In this document: piece by piece, positions 50,196-61,475 of the stretch
How the letters are laid out: each line of letters opens with the position of its first letter
How positions within the stretch are numbered: the first letter of the stretch is position 1
Source: Tachypleus tridentatus
Taxonomy: Eukaryota; Arthropoda; Merostomata; Xiphosura; Limulidae
Assembly (NCBI RefSeq): GCF_004210375.1
Contig: NC_134834.1
Location: forward strand, 140,525,009 to 140,589,008
Reading direction: 5' to 3'
DNA length: 64,000 bases
Position numbers and translations under genes: made by a program
Notes under the pieces: generated by a model
Seen by the model: the letters and a program-made list of their open reading frames with translations, nothing else
Databases searched by the model: none
What the model was told of the DNA's origin: nothing

Positions 50196-50883
50196 ATTTC
50201 TTATTACAATTACAATTTTAAATTTGCCATTATTTTTCGAACAATCTAATATAATAACGTTGACTCGGCTGGCGTTTCTTATTTTTCCATTTTTCAGTCC
50301 TTCAAGAAAAATCTTCAAACTATTAAGTGATATTTCTAATACTATGGTTTTCGTTAAAATATATAATGTAGCATTTGAGATTGGTTGGTTATTGTTAAGC
50401 AAAAAGCTGCATAGTGGATTATTTCTGCTCTGCCCTCACGGGCATAATGATCGAAACCTTTTTGGGTTGTTACTGTAAAAGTTATTCGTTAATCTATAAA
50501 CAGCAGATGCATATGTTTCTTCGTACGTGACACAACGAGTTTAGATTTAAATTTAATACAAACAAGGACGAGAGCAATACGAGAAGCGAGAAGTATCGAC
50601 CTTATTAAAGAAAGAAAAGTTAGCCAGTGATTACTTACAATTATTTGTGGAGTACGGTCTATAGTTAGTTGATAAAAAGGTGACGTCATAAAATATTAGA
50701 GAGAAGAAATAAAACTCTTTTGTTATTATTATGAGGACCCGCTTTTGTATTTATATAGTCCGGGTTTCAAATAATTCACCACAAACACTCAACACTTGTT
50801 ATTGTTACAATACTGCAGTCAGGAGTGAAATTATTTTTTCAAAAATAAAATAGCCTAAATTTAAAGATGATAAAATATGCTCA

Positions 50884-50950
50884 AAGCGTTTGTTTTTAGG
50901 CAAAGCCACAATGGGCTATATGCTGTATCCACCGCGGGAAATCTAATCCC
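50884..50950 (-). mobile_element. Partial family B SINE
   Basis: The block ggcaaagccacaatgggcta followed by tatgctgtatccaccgc gives the tail-proximal part only. Confidence 0.5.
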
Positions 50951-50967
50951 TGCTGCTAGAAGCGTTA

Positions 50968-51100
50968 TTGTTGTTGTTGTTTTGAATTAAGCACAAAGCT
51001 ACACAATGGGTTATCTGTGCTCTGCCCACCACGGGTATCAAAACCCGGATTTTATCGATTTACGTCCGCAAACATACCGCTGAGCCACTGGAGGGCACAA
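50968..51100 (-). mobile_element. Family B SINE
   Basis: (ttg)n, then gcacaaagctacacaatggg, then ccaccacgggtatcaaaacc and cgctgagccactggagggca. The right end is tRNA-like. Confidence 0.7.
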
Positions 51101-51104
51101 TATT

Positions 51105-51225
51105 GTGTGTGAGTGTTTCTGATAGCAAAGCCACATCGGCTATCTGCTGAGTCCACCAAGGGGAATAGAACCCCTAATTTTAGTGTTGTAAATACTCAGA
51201 CTTACCACTGTACCAGCGGGGTTCT
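51105..51225 (-). mobile_element. Family B SINE next to another copy
   Basis: The tail gtgtgagtgtttctgatagc and the end accactgtaccagcggggtt match 58581-58720. It is directly adjacent to 50968-51100. Confidence 0.75.
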
Positions 51226-52250
51226 GCTAGAAGTAAGATCGCAAATTTGCTAGAAGTGATGAGCAATAGAAAGTGATCAAGAAGAAAAAGAGAGAAAATG
51301 AAAAGATACAAACAATTATGAGAAGAGCAAAAAAATAAATATGGAGAGTAAGAAGAAAAACAGGAAGTTATAACACAAATACAGAAAATAAAAGGATATC
51401 GGGAAGAAAGTTAGAAAAATAAAAGAAGAAAGTGGCAGAGAAATTACAAGAACGGGACATCAGATTTACGTAATAATTATAAACGCAGATCCGTTTGAAT
51501 GCAGGTATGACAGAAAATGTATATAATAAAGTTAAGTAAAACCTAGAAGGCCTATGATTATCATAACAAAATCGAAGACGTTCAAATAGACACTAATAAA
51601 GTACAACGACCAGTTTGAAGAAAAACAGAAGGATTAAAACAAAAGTACAAAAAAACATAAATATCAGGATATAGCATTTAGAAAATGAATTAGTAAATGC
51701 AAGGTTAAATAATCAGCTAGATCTCTCTCTCTCAAGAATCCCGAACTGAAACACCACTAATCGTGCGATAAGGGACAGGAAAATATATCAGTTTTACATC
51801 TATTACCTGTGTTGTGCTACCTGCGACTGCAGAACTTCCCTAGACTAGTTCAGCTATACCACTTGGTCATTCAATTATGCAGTACAACAGGCCAGTCCAT
51901 TGACACATTTAATCTAAAAAACAACAAATTATGATGGAAAGATAGAGTGAAAGTTATTTCGGGCAGATTGAAAAAAAATCAAAGAATTATGGAATTACAA
52001 GGTCAAATGATTAATTGACATCTGTTAACTAAAAGTGGAGAAAATAAAACACAGTAAAGAATGTGTTTCAGTTGCGACTAAAAAAAAAAACAGAAGAAGA
52101 CATATTACTCGGAGCAACAGACGAAAGATTTTCGGGAATAGAAAAAAAAATATAAGAAAATGTAAATGCTTTAAGTCAGAACAGCATAAACACTATACCC
52201 AAGACTATGATGAATAAGCTATTAATAATAAACCCAGTAGGCGACCATTA
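51226..52250 (+). pseudogene. Possible LTR-retrotransposon gag remnant with a damaged zinc knuckle
   Basis: This A/G-rich stretch has a Lys/Arg-rich plus-strand frame at 52035-52217 ending CKCFKSEQHKHYTQDYDE. A CCHC knuckle would be C..C....H....C; here C and H positions survive but two Cys are Ser and Tyr. The long purine-rich lead would encode Lys/Glu-rich helix. Low confidence because no other gag or pol motif is legible. Confidence 0.3.
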
Positions 52251-52593
52251 ATTGTAAATAAGATGAGAATTCTCCGTCTGCTCCAACTGAGATAATTAAC
52301 TATAGAACTTCAGCCAATTAGACTTGTAAATAAATAGTGAAAAGAAATATTTGAAAATTATCTCCTCAAATAATTCAATTTCCTCAAATTCAATTCAAGA
52401 AGAACTCAAGTGATTACTCAGAATGCACGGAGTCAATTAATAATAACAACTGGTTTTTAAATGCAACTTAAAAGGAATATTGACTGGAACTTCAAGCAGC
52501 AACAAGTAATAAATGATATTTTTTGACATTGCTACAAAGAAAACGGAATAAGTATAAACGTGAAAAAACTGTAATAAACTAAGGATATGATAC

Positions 52594-53537
52594 TGTAACG
52601 GATTTACTGTTACACATTCCTTTTACTACCTATGTTTGTTTCAGTACAGTTTTTTTATGCTCGTGACGTGTATTATTGGATGTGTATTGTGCAAGTTCCG
52701 CCTGTTCTCTAAATTTGTAGAATATTCTCGAGAGCAGAAATCAACAATATGTGGTTTACGAAAATATTAGCATGTCTTCGAATATTTGTTAACGATCGAA
52801 AATCTCGTGTGATTAGCATATAAAAGCAAGATATCAGAAGACGCCAAGAGACAATTTTATTATTGTTTCGTCAATTACAGTCAATATACTATACGCTTCG
52901 GAAGCGATAATTTTGATTAACACTTATTAACCAGAAAACTATAAGATTTATCCAGAAACGTTTATAGATTTCGAACCGTTCAACTTCAGAGAGTTAATTT
53001 CGGACGTTAGTATTTCTACGAGGGTATTGGATATCTTCTTCGGTAAAAAAGTGAGCTTGTAAATCGCGTTAGGCCAAACAGGAATAAAATTAGCTAGTAT
53101 TCTATAAACGGCTGGTATGGGTATTAAAAATTTAATTTCAGTAATGTACGGAACAACGTTTCGACCTTCTTAGGTTACCTTCAGGTTGGTATTCTAGTCA
53201 AATGAAGGGTATCTGTATATTAACATGAAAGTAATTTGCGCCTTGTGGACCTGGATTGTCGATTAAATATTCAGTTCCAGACCGGATAGAAGACTGTATG
53301 TTCTTTGTGAGTTTGTAAAATTTGTGTATATAAATAATTACTTGTATTAACTATTTGTAATAACCGCTATTATTAATTGTATTGCTATTTGTATATTAAA
53401 ATATATTTGTGTCAAGAAGGAAGATTTGTGTGTCAATCTTGTTGGCAAATATGATAAATTTCATACATATTGAAATTCAATTAACTTCTAAATTAAAAGT
53501 AAAATTCCCGGCTATTTAAAATTGTAATACGTTAACA
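52594..53537. repeat. Candidate LTR (solo or partial)
   Basis: It begins TGTAACGG and ends CGTTAACA, with a TATA box (tataaaag, 52819-52826). A weak primer-binding-like string ctcgtccgagat lies about 25 bp downstream, resembling the tRNA-Pro PBS core. No target-site duplication is found, and the right border is uncertain because aattgtaatacg repeats at about 53574. It contains the nested unit at 53105-53188. Confidence 0.3.
53105..53188 (-). mobile_element. 84-bp Penelope-tail-like unit with 8-bp target-site duplication
   Basis: The minus strand starts caacctgaaggtaacctaag, continues aaggtcgaaacgttgttc and ends acccataccagccgttta. It is flanked by gtattcta at 53097-53104 and 53189-53196. It has the same block order as 20373-20454. 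The hammerhead-like core here reads CUGAAGG, not CUGANGA. Confidence 0.7.
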
Positions 53538-53738
53538 TATGTAATATGATAAATCGAAGACTCGTCCGAGATAAATTGTAATACGTAACATAATAATATT
53601 TTAGGGTAAAAACAGAATCCAAAGAAACAAATAAACTATAAAAATTAACCAGATAGAAGAAAACAGGAAATAGTCTGACATAAAATTCAGCAACTATTTG
53701 TTTAGTATTTTATTATTTTCGTTAAAAAAAACAATTAA

Positions 53739-54440
53739 TACAGTACTGTGCAAAAGTGTAATTATTTCCATTTATTAGACTAATTCTTCCGTGTCATTAC
53801 AGAATATAAAACTTCACTGATCCTTGTTGACGACTGAATGAGCCAGGGTGAGAACACTTGTTATTCTTTAGAATTCCCAAAAACTTGTACCAAGGGCATG
53901 TCATAAGGGTTCGTCTTGAATGAAGATATTGATCAAATGCTGGGTTGAAATAAACTTTCATGGTACTTCTTGCGGTGTCTTAACTATATAGAAAGAAGTT
54001 AGCATATGGTACCAGTATATGAAATAATAAATCAGTTTAAAGCAACATAATTTGAAATAATTTATACTGAATTTGAAAAGTCATTTTGTAATAGATAAAC
54101 ACCTCTTCATAGTTTTTGTTTGTTTTTTTCTGTTCTTGTAGACGGTTGTCTCAGTCTAAACGTAAAGAATTTTATTTGTTCGGACACCTCAAGTTGTGGT
54201 TAAGCTTAAATTAACCAACAACGTGTCGGGAAAAATGAACAAAATAGTGTTTATTTGATTTCAGAAAACTGTTTTGAGTGTTCCATAAGCATATTTATTA
54301 CCGTCCTATCAATTTATTGTAAGAAACAAAACTCCCATGACTCTCCACCTATTGTGTTACGTATCTTTGTTATAAATACACGCAGACACAGAGGTAATAA
54401 AATATATCTTGTTTATATAAACTCCTTACTATGGCAAGGA
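53739..54440 (+). mobile_element. Tc1-like element 5' region, second copy
   Basis: It begins with a Tc1-type terminal repeat (tacagtactgtgcaaaagtg). From about 53790 to 54395 it aligns by eye with the reverse complement of 20540-19835 (for example gtggttaagcttaaattaac, and gcatatttattaccgtccta against its partner). The 82-bp unit inserted at 20373-20454 is absent here. The transposase part seen at 19295-19690 is not found downstream. Confidence 0.65.
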
Positions 54441-56078
54441 TAATCCTTAACTGCCCTCCACCACAAAAAAAAGCTAAAATTCAATATTTTAAGATGACTA
54501 CAAATTTTAATGAACCACAAGAAATGTACACAAAGCTAAGGTGTGTAATGACTAGTAACTTCTAAATATCAGGGGGAAAATATTCATAACAATCGTTGGT
54601 CCTCAAATTAACGTTACATATGAAAAATCTTATAAATTCTAAAGATTCGAGTTAGGATAGAGGCATGTAACGAGGAGTAAAGAAGATAATAATATTGTGA
54701 AATTTGTATGCTTTTAATTTCTATGTTAACTTTGATTTGAAACGATACTTGATTGACTTTACAAATGTACTTCATAATTTCACAAAAATGCAAAAGTTAT
54801 AGCATGAGAATCAAACCTTGTAAATATGTTAAATTAAAGTTCGGTTCAAGTATTCCTAGGTGTGAATGCGACACCACCAAATTCATAGAAACTGTCGGAA
54901 CAATAATAATTCCAGTAGCACCTTACTTCTAACTTTTAAACAACAGATACCAGCGTAGTGATACATAAAAGTATTACTTTCACACATATATAATACTCTT
55001 GTTATGTAAGCTTAAAATGAGAAGTTTAACCGATCCTTTGCTACGAATTCAGTCATTTTAGTATTAAATCGTTGAATACGAGTCAATGTTGATCAAACTG
55101 GGCAAATATTATGTAAATAAATTAAACTGAATTTCGAAGTGAGTGTTTCAGAAGGTTACACAAAAACATATAATAAATACCACCAAATATACATGTCCAT
55201 ATGGCATATCGTTTGGTGAACTTCTTAACTGCATGTTATCCGCTGCACATCAAACATGTGGAAGTATTTCACTTAATATTATTAACGTACTGAATTATAT
55301 TTATATTTATATGGAGGAACACGTGAATGGAAAAGTCCACAATCGACGGTTAGATAAGGTTACTTAAATCTCATTAGAAAACAACTAATATCTGAGCTGT
55401 GACCAACTTCCTACCTAAAACTAATTATATGAACAGCAAATGGAACTACTTTCTTGGACTATCTGAGCAGTTCATCTAAACATAAAGCTACTGAACACAC
55501 TTCAACTCTATGTGTTCTTACCTTGTGCAAGTTTAAATTTCATATCAGGCCATATTTATTAATCTTAATAACAGCTTGTAACGCTTGAAACTCTTTAAAT
55601 GATTTAACAGTTTGATTTATCTAAAATAAAATCAATATACAAGTTACACTGGAATAATAAATTATCAATATAAAAAACAAATGATATTGAAATATATATA
55701 TATGTATATATAAGCTGCAATCCATCTTTTCTGGAACAGTTTTCCGTATAAAATCAATTATTATTATTATTTCTAACTATTTGCTGCTGGAGTGTCCGTA
55801 TGATACATTTTTCACTAAACTATGAACAAGGCTTCCTCCATTATACAAAGTTTAGTATTAATAATTGTAACAACGTACAATATCCAAGCGTGTTCCATTG
55901 CTGAAATTTCAAAAAATTGTTTCTTCATATACGAGTTCAACTTAAAGAATAGTCTGACATATCGAAGTTTTATGTCCAATTACAATACAAGTAGAAAAGC
56001 GACTGCGTTGCAAGATTGAATGAGATCTTGTCATTAGCCTTGATTTAGAATTTAAACCATGTGGCAAAGAAAACTGTC
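54441..56078. other. Intergenic, nothing recognised
   Basis: AT-rich DNA. The open frame at 55822-56019 starts with a signal-peptide-like hydrophobic segment but has no other support. Confidence 0.5.
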
Positions 56079-56358
56079 CATTTGGTTTGGTTTGTTTTAA
56101 ATTTCGTGCAAAGCTACTCAAAAAATATGTGCACCAGCCGTCCCTAATTTAGCAATGTAGGACAAGAGGAAAACAGCTAGTCATCACTACCCATTGCCAA
56201 CTCTTGTGCTACTTTTTATCAACGAATAGTGGGATTGACTGTCACATTATGATGCCCCTACGGCTAAAAGGGCGAGCACGTTTGGTGCGACGAGGATTCG
56301 AATCCGTGACCCTTGGATTACGAGTGGAACGCCTTAACACACCTGTCCATGCCGAGCC
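56079..56358 (-). mobile_element. Full-length tRNA-derived SINE (family A) with target-site duplication
   Basis: The flank gaaaactgtc is present at 56069-56078 and 56359-56368. The right end is the tRNA-like head (ggattcgaatccgtgaccct, then catgccgagcc). The (CAAAC)n-like tail is at the left. Confidence 0.95.
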
Positions 56359-56519
56359 GAAAACTGTCAGTCAGGAATTCATTACTTAGCTATTTTCGTA
56401 TTTATATATGCCTAGTTATACCGATAACATCAGTGCACATCAGCGCCATGACAACCAGATGTTATCACCAGTTTTGCAACAGAAAATTTACGCGTTTATA
56501 TAAAGAACTTAATATCCAC

Positions 56520-56640
56520 GTGATTTATTGTTTGTTTTGTCAAAAACATAAAGCTACAAGATGAGCAGCCTGTGATTTTCTCAACGCAAGTATCAAAACC
56601 CAATTTTTAACGAAGTCCACTCAGATATCACTGATCCCAA
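56520..56640 (-). mobile_element. Eroded family B SINE
   Basis: The blocks aaacataaagctacaagatg and caagtatcaaaacccaattt keep the family B spacing only loosely. Confidence 0.35.
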
Positions 56641-56674
56641 AAGGGCTCAATATCATTTAAAATTTTATTTTTTA

Positions 56675-56790
56675 AATAATTACACGAAGGCTATCTACGT
56701 ATAGCCATCACTATTTTTAAACTAACATACTAAAAGGAAGGTAGCTAGACAACAGCACTCACCGCCATCTCTTCGGCTGCTCTTGTTTGA
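56675..56790 (-). mobile_element. Family A SINE fragment
   Basis: It contains cacgaaggctatctacgtat, then aaaggaaggtagctagacaa and ctcttcggctgctcttg. This is the tail half of the family A body; the head is missing. Confidence 0.6.
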
Positions 56791-56829
56791 ACTTCATTTT
56801 TATAGCGCACAAACAGTTTTAACACGTGT

Positions 56830-58058
56830 AGTTACTTTCAACGGATACGGGACGCCCAGGGAATTATTCGCTGGCTATAATACTTCCTGGACAATAGAAC
56901 GTGTAAAATAGATGTGAATGGGGCCCACTCAGGGTCCTTTTCACCTGAGGCAGGAGTCTCGCAGGGAGGGGTAATTAGTCCTATATTATTTATCATGTAT
57001 GTGAGTAATACGCCACTGCCGGACATAAACTTAGGTTTTGCATCACAATTTGCTGACGATGTAGCGGTCTGGAAAAGTGATCCCACTCCTTCAATTGTAG
57101 CAACAAACCTCCAACCAGTCCTGAATAATTTAGAAGAATACTGCCAGAAATATAGAATAAAAATAAATATTCCAAAACCCAAGTAATAGTATTCAGCAGA
57201 TTAAATAAACTGAAAAAATCCACCTAAGTTACATATGAATGGATCACTTTTACTGACTGCTACTTTGCTAAATTTTTGGGATTAACTTATGATACCAAAT
57301 TAACGTGGATACAGCATACAGTATCCTGATTAGAATCTGGAAAAGAGCAAATTATGCAAGAAGTCTTTCAGGTAAAAATCAAGGAACACCATCTGATAAT
57401 ATAATAAATATCTACAAAACATACATCAGACCTGTAATAGAATACACATCTCCTGCCTGGATAAACATAACACAGAAATAAAAAAATACAAAATTCAATC
57501 TTAACTTCAGCCTATAAAGTACTACATTCATGCACAAGTATGCAAACGCAGAGACAATATCTGAAAGACTCTTGCATAATGCACTAAATTATTTTAATAA
57601 GAATTGGCATAAAAATGATTGAATGTGTGATCTCGACAGATACTACGCACATGATGAACATGGTCTTAAGTACCACTCTCCTATAAATATATATTTAAGA
57701 AATCTAAATCAAGTTGGCCACCATGCAGTAGACGCTTAAAACTAGTTTTATTTTATTTTTATGCTTTTTTATTTATTATTATTTTATTTCCTTTCTTTTT
57801 ATTTCATTTTATTTTATTTTTATTATTATTATTTTGATTTTTCCGATAAATATATATGGAAAAAGGGAAAATATATACATATAAGTATATAAAAAACGGA
57901 TAGAAAATATTTAAAAAATAGGAATAGAAGTAAAAAAAAATTAAATAAGGATAAAGAAAAAAAGGGGCAAATCAAAACAATACATGGACGTTGCCCTGAA
58001 AAGGGCCGGAGTACTGTGGGATACTCTGGTCCAAAATCTACAACAACAACAACAACAA
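56830..58058 (+). mobile_element. Jockey/I-like non-LTR retrotransposon, 5'-truncated
   Basis: The RT reads CKIDVNGAHSGSFSPEAG and then VSQGGVISPILFIMYVSN (56910-57005). ASQFADDVAVW (57035-57080) has the catalytic FADD. After a frame shift come FLGLTYDTKLTW and ARSLSGKNQGTPSDNI, then YIRPVIEYTSPAWINI. The element ends in non-coding DNA with a compact G/C-rich stem near 57990-58030 and a (CAA)6 tail (58041-58058). The endonuclease and most of the RT N-terminus are absent. Confidence 0.85.
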
Positions 58059-58575
58059 ATTATTACTAGTAGCCCACATGAAAGTTAGAGATGGAGGAAG
58101 AGGTCTTGTGCACCTGACCATCCTGGGTATACAAAAATTAAACATATCCAAATACCTACAAAGAAGAAGCGAAGCGAAACGGGATGCGAGCCATGAATCC
58201 TCTGATTCAGACCGGGTATACTAATTGCTATGCAACACCTGGCTATATTATTTTAACACTTTGTATTTTACTTTCCAACTTGAAATGTGTTACAAACCTT
58301 GGTTAAATTTAGGCCTATCACTTATTGTACAAATATGGTCCTACAATATATTTAATCACTATTTTTTCAACAAATATTTGCACGTTTCACTTTCAAAGGA
58401 GCAATACACGCGGTGCTAGAGCTTCGTTATATGAGCATAGTACTTTTCAGAATCATTAAACACTATACACTATATATTCTTCCACGAGGTTCCTGAAAGT
58501 ATTCTGTTTCAAGAATAAATAAAGCCAAAATTGAGAGTTACGAACATTATTTCTTGCTTTCGAAGTTCATATGTG

Positions 58576-58576
<1 letters not shown>
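58059..58576. other. Intergenic, unassigned
   Basis: 58060-58230 has a composition like the preceding LINE and may be a second piece of one. No motif is legible. Confidence 0.35.
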
Positions 58577-58613
<37 letters not shown>

Positions 58614-58720
58614 TATAACATAGCCACATCGGGCTATCTGCTGAGCCCACCGAGGGGAGTTGAACCCCTAATTTTAGCATTGTAAATCCGGAGACATGCC
58701 GCTGTACTAGCGGGGTCACG
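58577..58720 (-). mobile_element. Family B SINE with (GT)n tail
   Basis: A (GT)14 tract at 58581-58609 runs into ttcatataacatagccacat, then gggctatctgctgagcccac, box-B-like ggggagttgaacccctaatt and the end gccgctgtactagcgggg. It is the clearest family B copy. Confidence 0.85.
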
Positions 58721-59541
58721 ATACTTTGTTGTAGCTCTTATGGGACGTCATTTCAATTCTACTGATTGTCTATCAAATAATACATTACTGAATAGTGGTC
58801 CAATTAGTTAAAGCAGGAGACTCCTCTAGGTGGTCTTTGGCTCAATTTCAGGGAAACTACACCTTAAGCTTAAATAGTTACGGTTACCAAATTAATTGTC
58901 AAGTAGGAACGACTGTTTTAAAATCTTAATTGCATGCCTTTAAGGTTCTAAATATTAATTATAATGCGAATTACTCTATTGGCATCAAAAGATATTTCAA
59001 TCTAAATGTATTTGAATTTTATGTTTCTGGAATTAAATTCGAACTGTACTAATTCAATATGTGGAACTAAACAAATTATTTGATGATAAATATGTCAAAT
59101 CAAAGTATTTTAACGAGTTGTAAGAAACGCGTTTGTATTCAGTCGCTAGCGTATACGGAGTCTATTTCTAATTATGAAGAAAACAATTACACAATTCTGG
59201 TATGAAATGGGAACTGGAGGCACAGGCCAGGTTCCAGCTTTTCTCAAGGGGAGAGACAATGGATCACCTTGCCATGCCGGGCTTGCGTTCACAAACGGAA
59301 AGGCAACTGACGAGACCAGAGTGCTTACAAACAGGCTTGTGTAAATTTCATATTTTTAAAACTTGTGTAATAAAAACATCTTATGAAAACCTGGTAAAAA
59401 CATAGACTATACGTCACTAGTACAGAAAGTTATTTTTAACTTTAAAACTGACTTTCGCAAATACACGAAAATTCCACTTATACATTAGAATGACGAATAT
59501 CAGGTTAATTTGTTAATTTCAAATTAATATTATATAAATCC

Positions 59542-59795
59542 ATTTTGATGAATTTCGCGAAAAGCTACTCGAGGACTATCTGTGCTAGCCGTTCTAATTT
59601 ATGAGTGATAGACAAGAGGGAAGACAGCTAGTCATCACCATCTACCACCAATTATTGGGCTAACCTAATCCAACAGTAGAATCGACCGTGCCACTACAAC
59701 ATCCCCATAGTTTAAAAGGCGATCATGTTATTGAATGGGATTCTAATCCACGACACACATAATTTGAGTCTAGCATTCTAACCACAAGGTCTGAT
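59542..59795 (-). mobile_element. tRNA-derived SINE (family A), diverged
   Basis: The body (gctactcgaggactatctgt, then agctagtcatcacca) and the head remnant (ggattctaatccacgacaca) are present. The last bases of the head are lost. Confidence 0.8.
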
Positions 59796-60004
59796 TTAAA
59801 AGCAGTATTGAATGTTAATCACTATAATTTCATCTATTCCTTTAAAAACTCAGACAAACTCCTCCAAAGATACTTTTTAGACTATATTTAAAAGCCTGGT
59901 ACGATTCATCATAACTTCCTTACAGTATCTCTTGGCAAGAAAAATCATGGGGTGATGGATTTTATTAATATTTATGGGTGTAACAAACAGTTTTATTTCA
60001 AACA

Positions 60005-60010
60005 TTTATT
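60005..60010 (-). promoter_or_regulatory. Candidate polyadenylation signal AATAAA of the TGIF gene
   Basis: The minus strand reads AATAAA about 118 bases past the TGIF stop. Similar hexamers are frequent in this AT-rich DNA, so this is only a plausible site. Confidence 0.3.
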
Positions 60011-60127
60011 CGTGATTTTAAAGATCTCTCTCCGCGGTTGATGTTAGGACAAATCCCGTATCCACACATTCACATGAGAAAGGCACGTTATTAAATGAAA
60101 TAATGAGATGATATTTATCTGACATAA

Positions 60128-61111
60128 TCATGCATTATGTTTCATTTCGCGCTTCTCCAGTTCCTCAACAGCGACATTTACCAGCAGATTAAGACAACTA
60201 AAGGGATCTTCTGAAGAAATTTCGGAAGGTGACCGTGGTGAAGTCACATACGTAGTTGTTACCCACTGGTTGGGTGGATTGAGTCGAAGTTTGATCGGAT
60301 CAGCTGCATGAAACCTGACTTCGGTTGATACAGGGATGGATTCAAACTTATTAGAATTGGTGAAACATGCCAGTGCGGACGAAGTGAGAACTCCCGATGA
60401 CGCAGCTATTGTTACAATAGGAATAGACTTTAACTGGTCGTATGGATCTTGAACAGTCTGGGCATCAGTAGGTGTCTTTACGGTTACGTGAGGAACAGGC
60501 GGCACATCCCATTCTCGAATCAAAATTTCTTGTTCATGGTTACGCTGCCACCTCTTCCTTAACTTCAATGGGCAATATATGCCATCCTGCAAGGAGGGTG
60601 ATGTGGAACGCACATTGGTGAATCCTTCACTGGAACTATCCTCACTCTCCACGTCACCGTCTGTGGCGCTGTCATCAACGGAAGAGAAGTACGCTGGGTC
60701 AGGTTTCGCTAGTTCATCTTGATCTGTCTGTAGACTGGACAGGTCTTGTGGTTGGGGCAGTCCTTGCGGTTTGTGTGATGTCTTTCTTGTTATTGTATAC
60801 TGAAGAGGATCGTGACCTTCCCTGCGGATGATATCCGGCAGAATCCGACGGCGAGCGTTGATAAACCAATTACAAACTTGCAGAACACTTAGGTTTGCTT
60901 CCTTGGAAAGACATATTTTCTCTTGATCCGAAGGATAGGCATTGTATCTATGTTCATAAAGCCACATTTTTAGAATCTTCACCGATTCTTTAGGCAGATT
61001 CCCTCGGCGCTTTCGTGAATTGAATTCTGTTTGCTGGTGACGAGGATACGCAATGGAATCATCATAAATGTCCATTCGGATTCCTTCTCTACCTTTAAAA
61101 GATAATAACAT
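60128..61111 (-). CDS. TGIF1/2: TGIF-class TALE homeobox transcription factor
   Basis: This open frame has 327 codons. The homeodomain covers about residues 33-95 and starts [15 protein letters not shown]. It has the three-residue TALE insertion around RYNAYP and the recognition helix [11 protein letters not shown], with Ile rather than Gln/Lys at the usual TALE position. The next residues, [19 protein letters not shown], are TGIF-specific. The C-terminus ([16 protein letters not shown]) resembles the conserved TGIF tail. TGIF proteins are nuclear repressors that bind TGTCA-type sites and act with SMADs. The middle is acidic and Ser/Pro-rich. The start is uncertain: Met1 lies beside an acceptor-like TTTTAAAG|G near 61093, so Met1 may be intronic. 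Met13 at 61075-61073 is the better start if this is a downstream exon. Confidence 0.93.
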   Translation of the reverse strand: MLLSFKGREGIRMDIYDDSIAYPRHQQTEFNSRKRRGNLPKESVKILKMWLYEHRYNAYPSDQEKICLSKEANLSVLQVCNWFINARRRILPDIIRREGHDPLQYTITRKTSHKPQGLPQPQDLSSLQTDQDELAKPDPAYFSSVDDSATDGDVESEDSSSEGFTNVRSTSPSLQDGIYCPLKLRKRWQRNHEQEILIREWDVPPVPHVTVKTPTDAQTVQDPYDQLKSIPIVTIAASSGVLTSSALACFTNSNKFESIPVSTEVRFHAADPIKLRLNPPNQWVTTTYVTSPRSPSEISSEDPFSCLNLLVNVAVEELEKREMKHNA

Positions 61112-61372
61112 TAATAATTAATTCATCGAATAAACTCTAATAAATAAATAAACAATAGACACCGATTTAAAAACTTGTACGTGAAAACTCATTTTGTTCT
61201 CATTAAACTGTGACGTGATGTTTTCTGTACTTTAATATGCATTTCTTCAAAATGGTTGATAACAGACGTATTAATAAAAGATAAACAATTTCTTTCAAAT
61301 ATACTGTATGTATCTATATGTGTGTGTGTTGAAGAAAACAGCTTTTATAAAGGAGCACAAGTTTATTGTTAT

Positions 61373-61475
61373 TGCTCCCCAGTGGCTCAGAGGTATGTCT
61401 GCGGACTCACAAAGCTAAAATCCGGGTTCCGATTTCATCTCACAGCAGCAGAAAACTTTATATTTATTTACGAGC
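61373..61475 (+). mobile_element. Family B SINE, forward orientation
   Basis: It reads ctccccagtggctcagaggt (box-A-like), then gcggactcacaaagctaaaa and tccgggttccgatttcatct (box-B-like). This best shows the tRNA-like organisation of family B. It is not a functional tRNA gene: no cloverleaf closes. Confidence 0.75.

Noticed and set aside
55822..56019. 65-codon ORF with a signal-peptide-like start, possible small secreted protein
   Set aside because: No cysteine pattern, no splice or polyA context, and low-complexity AT-rich surroundings; expected by chance.
61373..61475. A genuine tRNA gene
   Set aside because: Box-A- and box-B-like strings are present, but the acceptor and anticodon stems do not close and related copies recur through the window; it is a SINE.
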